64,000 nt of DNA from SHAN690 sp038131955. Lineage in GTDB: Bacteria; Bacteroidota; Bacteroidia; Flavobacteriales_G; Salibacteraceae. The notes beneath the pieces are model-generated. The model saw only the letters and a list, made by a program, of their open reading frames with translations, did no database searches and was not told the DNA's origin. Shown piece by piece: positions 60,025 to 64,000 of this stretch. The stretch is from NCBI GenBank assembly GCA_038131955.1, contig JAYPQK010000011.1, forward strand, positions 62,001-126,000. Reading direction: 5' to 3'. A program made the position numbers and the translations under genes. Each line of letters begins with the position of its first letter. Positions within the stretch are counted from its first letter, which is position 1.

Positions 60025-60559
60025 ATGCTTTTCGTCAATATTCATAGCATGGACCTGAGCGAAGACGACTTGTCTTGGCAGAATCTCTTCGAGAAGACCT
60101 GGCCTGCCTATGAGCGTTGGTTTAGCAAGGAAGGATTGACGGCGCGTCCAGGGTACCTGAGTTCGCTCATGGCTTTTGAGGCTACGTTTCCTGAATTGAC
60201 CACCATATAAACGCATTTATGCGAAATGGCGGGAAACTCGGACCTCACATCTCGATTCTTGAGCATGTACTGTCCTCCTCCCTACATGAGTGGTTGCAGT
60301 CAGGTGGCTTGGACTAAGGATCAACCCGCTTTGATCAGAAATTATGATTACAGTCCGCTATTCTTCGAGGGCGCGGTGATGAAGACCAACTGGCTGAAAC
60401 CAGTGATCGGAATGAGCGACTGCACTTGGGGATTGCTCGACGGGATCAACGGAGATGGATTGGCCGGGCAAGCAGTTGCACCAATCTTTTGATGAATTCA
60501 GAAGTGGCAAGGTCGGCATCACGCTCAAGACCAACGCCCACCGGAAGATCTCACTTTGA
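60025..60559 (+). pseudogene. Decayed C45-family autoproteolytic acyltransferase/hydrolase
   Basis: Remains of an isopenicillin N acyltransferase-like (C45) enzyme. The first part (60025-60210) matches the N-terminus; an in-frame TAA follows. The second part (from 60226, same frame) contains PPPYMSGCSQVAW with the expected autoprocessing Gly-Cys, LIRNYDYSP and MSDCTWGLLDGINGDGL. At ~60461 the frame shifts and continues as WPGKQLHQSFDEFRSGKVGI to the TGA at 60557, which resembles the C-terminal end of the same family. The middle of the protein is missing. Reading one frame over between 60207 and 60228 gives YKRIYAK, so two small slippages probably made the TAA. Its upstream -7 box (TAGCTTTG) survives. 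Confidence 0.65.
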
Positions 60560-61150
60560 TCAGCCGTGGATGTGTTCCTTCTTTCCGTAGCGCTTCATCA
60601 CCTCAGCCTCGTGCACTAGGAACTCCTCCCAAAGTGCATCTACATCCATCCATCCTTCACCAAACTGGCGGGCAAACTTGAGGAACATGGTATAATGCAT
60701 GGCTTCGCTGCGCATGAGATCGGCATAGAATTCTGACAATTCCGGATCCTCAATTCCCTTAGAAAGCACCTTGAATCGTTCACAGCTTCGAGCTTCGATC
60801 ATAGCAGCGGTCAGCAGGCTGTAGATCATATGGGTCTTTCTTCCTGCTCCGCCTTTTGCCTTGAAGAATTCACGCAGATCATGGACATAAGGATCCTTTC
60901 TTTCTCTGCCGAGCACGAGACCGCGCTTCTTTAGGTGATCGTGAACGCGTTGAAAATGCTCCATTTCCTCTTGAGCCAACTCCGTCATGGCATCGACAAG
61001 GTCAGGATACTCCGGATACTGCACGATGAACGAGATCGCCGCGCTCGCTGCCTTCTGCTCACAAAAAGCGTGATCGGTCAATACCTCTTCGATGTTTTTG
61101 GATGCGATGTCAACCCAGCGTGGGTCGGTCGGGAGTTTCAGCCTGAGCAT
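60560..61150 (-). CDS. miaE: tRNA-(ms[2]io[6]A)-hydroxylase MiaE
   Basis: 196 aa from the ATG at 61150 (MLRLKLPTDPRWVDIAS); the frame continues upstream but that lies before a perfect promoter box. Di-iron ferritin-like helices: DHAFCEQKAASAAI, ELAQEEMEHFQRVHDHL (ExxH), MIEARSCERFKVL and MRSEAMHYTMFLKFA. It hydroxylates the isoprenoid side chain of modified adenosine at tRNA position 37. Minus strand, convergent with the C45 pseudogene; the stop codons share TGATCA. Confidence 0.9.
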   Translation of the reverse strand: MLRLKLPTDPRWVDIASKNIEEVLTDHAFCEQKAASAAISFIVQYPEYPDLVDAMTELAQEEMEHFQRVHDHLKKRGLVLGRERKDPYVHDLREFFKAKGGAGRKTHMIYSLLTAAMIEARSCERFKVLSKGIEDPELSEFYADLMRSEAMHYTMFLKFARQFGEGWMDVDALWEEFLVHEAEVMKRYGKKEHIHG

Positions 61151-61169
61151 TGCGCTTGATTTGGATACG

Positions 61170-61177
61170 CAAAGGTA
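61170..61177 (-). promoter_or_regulatory. Candidate -7 box for miaE
   Basis: Minus-strand TACCTTTG, full TAnnTTTG match, 19 nt before the start at 61150. The GIN gene on the other strand has a GATATTTG (61211-61218) 5 nt before its ATG. Confidence 0.45.
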
Positions 61178-61223
61178 CCAACGCACGTTAAAAATCTGAG
61201 ATACAACCGCGATATTTGTAGCC

Positions 61224-61934
61224 ATGGCAAGAGCCTCTCTCATAGTTTTAGCATCCCTGATCTGGATGGTCGGCTGCCGTGATCGTTGTAAGCGACTCAA
61301 CGGTCCGAGGGAGCGCTACGAGCAGATGTTGCAACGGACTGATGCCTTTGAACTGTACACTCCGGCTGAAGTGACCTTGCATAAGGACAGTACAGTGCAG
61401 AGCCAGCTTGAGATCTTCGCACAGCCCGAAGTCTATCATGTACTTGAAAGCGAAGTGATTGACAGTACCTGCTTCATTCAAATGGATGCCTGCTTTCGGG
61501 ATCAGCAAGCTATTCTCATCAATGCCACTTTTCGGAGTCTCAATAAGATCTACTTTGAATCGGCCGGTGAGATTCGGTCGGGTGAGTTGATCGAACAAGA
61601 CACGATTCGGATCGAGAACACGGGCCTGGGTGACATCGACATGGCCTTAAAAAGTGATCAGATCATTTCCCATATCACGTCTTCCGGCAACATCATACTT
61701 TCAGGAACTACCCACCGCTCGGTCAGTCTTGCTGCCAGTTCGGGAGAGATCGAGGCGATGAATTTGATCGCCGATACGGCCATCGTACATACGGTGGGTA
61801 GTGGGATCATCTCGGTTCATGCCGACCATCGTCTTGAAGTCCATTTTTACAAGCCAACCACGGTGCGCTATCGCGGCAATCCGTCAGTGATCGAAGTCTA
61901 CGGCGAAGGAAACTTGGTAGACGCTAACCTTTGA
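61224..61934 (+). CDS. GIN-domain-like (DUF2807) lipoprotein
   Basis: 236 aa. Lipobox MARASLIVLASLIWMVGC. The mature protein shows stepwise short beta-strands (IYFESAGEIRSGELIEQDTIRIENTGLGDIDMALKSD, ITSSGNIILSGTTHRSVSLAASSGEIEAMN, VGSGIISVHADHRL, YRGNPSVIEVYGEGNLV), a beta-helix pattern close to DUF2807 but more divergent than the protein at 35891. The envelope location is clear; adhesin-like function is inferred. Divergent from miaE. Confidence 0.75.
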   Translation: MARASLIVLASLIWMVGCRDRCKRLNGPRERYEQMLQRTDAFELYTPAEVTLHKDSTVQSQLEIFAQPEVYHVLESEVIDSTCFIQMDACFRDQQAILINATFRSLNKIYFESAGEIRSGELIEQDTIRIENTGLGDIDMALKSDQIISHITSSGNIILSGTTHRSVSLAASSGEIEAMNLIADTAIVHTVGSGIISVHADHRLEVHFYKPTTVRYRGNPSVIEVYGEGNLVDANL

Positions 61935-62009
61935 TCTATTTCATGTTGCCCGAACCGGCTCAACTTTCTACTTTGGAGCCCTCTAGTTCATTATGAAACA
62001 CATGCATTG

Positions 62010-64000
62010 ATGCACACAAGATTTATCACCCTACTGATCGTACTGGTCTCTTTGGCCTCCCCTATTTCGACACAAGCTCAAACCCAAGAGTTGACCTTAA
62101 AAGACGCCGTTCTCAAGCGTTTCAGTCAGTTTTACCAAGAAGGGATGCAACAATTGCAATGGGTGAAGGGCACTTCTGTGATGAGTTACGTAGATCAAAA
62201 CGACGGTGAGCCTGCCCTCTTCATTCGACCAGTGGATGGAGATGCATCGCCGGTATTGCAGGTGAGCGAATTGGAAGGTTTGATGGGCGACGACGTCAAG
62301 CTCGGTTCCATTCCTCGCATCACTTGGCTTGACAACCGATATTTTCAGTTTCAACGCGGCCCGGTGGTCTATCAATTAGACCTTCAAAAGAAGTTTCTCA
62401 CCAAGGCCTTCACCTTTCCAGAGGGGGCCGAAGAAACCACCTTCAATGATGACCGAAGCGCTTGTGCCTTCGTGAAAGATCAAAACATCTACGTCCTACT
62501 CAAAGACGGACGTCAAGATCAGGTCACCGCTGATGGCACTCCTGGATTGGTATATGGAAAGGCCGTTCACCGAAACGAGTTCGGCATCAACAGCGGGCTA
62601 TTTTGGTCAGATAATGGAAAGAAACTCGCCTTCTACCGAATGGACGAGTCCATGGTAGAAGACTATCCGATCGTCAATACCAACGTGCAGCCAGCCAAGG
62701 TCGAGCCGATCAAGTACCCCATGGCAGGCCGACAAAGTCATCACGTGACTCTGGGCAGCTATGATTTGAAATCCAAGCAGACCGTCTACATGCAAACGGG
62801 TGCTCCTGAGGATCAATACCTCTGTTCAATCACTTGGTCTCCCGATGCCCAGGACATTTACATCGCTGTACTCAATCGAGACCAGAACATGCTACAGCTC
62901 AATCGTTACGACGCTGCTAGCGGCGCATTGGAAAAGACGCTCTTCACGGAAGAAGATCAGAAATACGTGGAGCCAGAGCATCCGCTTTGGTTTATGCCCA
63001 ATGATCCATCAAAGTTCATCTGGATGAGCGAACGCGATGGTTTCCAACATATGTACCTCTATGATGTGGAAGGGAAATTGATCCGTCCTTTAACTCAAGG
63101 AAATTGGGAAGTGCATTCGATCTATGGTGCCGACGAGAGCGGGCGCTACCTATATGCAAGTGGCACCGGAGAATCTGTGTTCGACGGTCCTGTGTTCAAA
63201 GACGAACGCAACGGGATGCAGCAATACACCTATCGCATCGACGTGCAGCAGGGGGTTAGAGACTTCGTGGATGACCGAAAGGGGACCCACTATGCTTCAG
63301 TGAACCACGATGGTAAGTACATCATCGACCACTTAACGAGTTCAACCGTACCTTGGGAAACGAGTCTTTGGAACGGAACTAAGAAGTCGGCTACGTTGCA
63401 CACGGCAAAAGATCCATTGGCGGATTACAAGATCGGCACAACCGAGATCGGGCACCTTCCGGGCGATGCGAATGGACATAGACTTTACACCCGATTGATT
63501 AAGCCAAGTGATTTCGATCCGAATAAGAAATACCCAGTCTTGGTCTACGTGTATGGCGGTCCGCATGCTCAATTGATCACGGACAGCTACTTGAATGGAG
63601 CTCCGTTGTGGATGCATTGGATGGCCGAGCAAGGCTACATCGTAGCGACGATGGACAATCGAGGATCCTCTAACCGCGGGATCGACTTTGAGCAGGAGAC
63701 CTTCCGAAACCTTGGAACACAGGAGATGGTGGACCAAAAGGCCTTTGCCGATTACCTCGGAGATCTTCCTTATGTGGACGCAAACCGCATGGCGATCCAT
63801 GGCTGGAGCTTTGGCGGTTTCATGACGATGAATATGCTCCTCACCTTCCCCGGCACTTTCAAGGCGGGAGTAGCTGGAGGTCCGGTATGCGACTGGTCGA
63901 TGTATGAGGTAATGTACACCGAGCGCTACATGGACACGCCAGAGTTCAACCCCGAAGGCTACAAGCAAGCCAACTTGGTCGACAAAGCCGATCAACTCAA
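62010..64000 (+). CDS. S9 family peptidase (dipeptidyl peptidase IV type), partial
   Basis: Open from the ATG at 62010 to the right edge (663 codons, no stop), so the C-terminus is missing. Signal peptide to ASPISTQAQ. N-terminal beta-propeller of DPP IV (SPVLQVSELEGLMGDD, FCxxDSKKLAFYRMDES-like region with RMDES, VYMQTGAPEDQYL), then the alpha/beta hydrolase domain with VLVYVYGGPHAQLI, VATMDNRGSSNRG, and the nucleophile motif HGWSFGGFMTM near 63800. Asp and His of the triad lie beyond the window. It removes X-Pro-type dipeptides in the periplasm. Confidence 0.92.
   Translation, partial: MHTRFITLLIVLVSLASPISTQAQTQELTLKDAVLKRFSQFYQEGMQQLQWVKGTSVMSYVDQNDGEPALFIRPVDGDASPVLQVSELEGLMGDDVKLGSIPRITWLDNRYFQFQRGPVVYQLDLQKKFLTKAFTFPEGAEETTFNDDRSACAFVKDQNIYVLLKDGRQDQVTADGTPGLVYGKAVHRNEFGINSGLFWSDNGKKLAFYRMDESMVEDYPIVNTNVQPAKVEPIKYPMAGRQSHHVTLGSYDLKSKQTVYMQTGAPEDQYLCSITWSPDAQDIYIAVLNRDQNMLQLNRYDAASGALEKTLFTEEDQKYVEPEHPLWFMPNDPSKFIWMSERDGFQHMYLYDVEGKLIRPLTQGNWEVHSIYGADESGRYLYASGTGESVFDGPVFKDERNGMQQYTYRIDVQQGVRDFVDDRKGTHYASVNHDGKYIIDHLTSSTVPWETSLWNGTKKSATLHTAKDPLADYKIGTTEIGHLPGDANGHRLYTRLIKPSDFDPNKKYPVLVYVYGGPHAQLITDSYLNGAPLWMHWMAEQGYIVATMDNRGSSNRGIDFEQETFRNLGTQEMVDQKAFADYLGDLPYVDANRMAIHGWSFGGFMTMNMLLTFPGTFKAGVAGGPVCDWSMYEVMYTERYMDTPEFNPEGYKQANLVDKADQL

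Noticed and set aside
63342..63995. 217-codon minus-strand frame
   Set aside because: Antisense to the S9 peptidase, whose motifs are clear.

Overview
The window comes from a chromosome of the Bacteroidota, most likely Flavobacteriales (Cryomorphaceae/Schleiferiaceae-like; that level is inference). Evidence: secreted proteins ending in type IX secretion (T9SS) sorting domains, a complete MoxR-DUF58-BatABCDE operon, bshA for bacillithiol, DUF6702/DUF5606/DUF5777/DUF349/DUF721 families, S46 and S9 dipeptidyl peptidases, many lipobox proteins, and Bacteroidota-type promoters (TTG, 18-20 nt, TAnnTTTG). I saw no tRNA, rRNA, CRISPR, prophage or insertion sequence.

Layout. 1-1724: a structured repeat, an aspartoacylase-like gene and a decayed glutamate-cysteine ligase/CBS gene. 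1834-4796: a minus-strand operon of two heme-motif lipoproteins, an OB-fold lipoprotein, YceI and a DUF5777 barrel. 4861-16901: membrane MutS homologue, two giant T9SS type B surface proteins, ArsC-like protein, hydrolase, EamA exporter, S4 protein, glycosyltransferase, DUF6702. 16927-23648: DUF5606, two tandem T9SS subtilases and a PD-(D/E)XK protein; holA diverges. 24690-27297: rsmG, ECF sigma factor, GT2 and a small membrane protein in one operon. 27419-34901: GH3-like/beta-lactamase fusion, bshA, LON-domain protein, serine hydrolase, and a MauE/thioredoxin membrane protein flanked by tiny Cys-rich lipoproteins. 34995-38031: hypothetical, MORN protein, GIN protein, pepE, ORF6N. 38032-44337: repeat-rich gaps, S46 peptidase (DPP11-like), SpmAB-type protein, DUF721 and recF. 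44338-54356: TPR protein, ribH, MazG, then moxR-DUF58-batA-E. 54461-62009: ilvE, hydrolase, GT2, DUF349, a C45-family pseudogene, miaE and a second GIN protein. 62010-64000: S9 peptidase cut by the right edge.

Themes. Envelope biology dominates: secretion-tagged adhesins and proteases, lipoproteins, peptide degradation (S46, S9, S8, PepE), the aerotolerance operon and thiol redox (bacillithiol, MauE/Trx). Coding is very compact: about ten convergent gene pairs abut or overlap at their stop codons, four of them on the palindrome TGATCA. Non-coding space is concentrated in a few gaps filled with modular repeats: degenerate words in strict 6-, 7-, 8- or 14-nt register plus small hairpins. Two genes have been lost by apparent internal deletion with frameshift.
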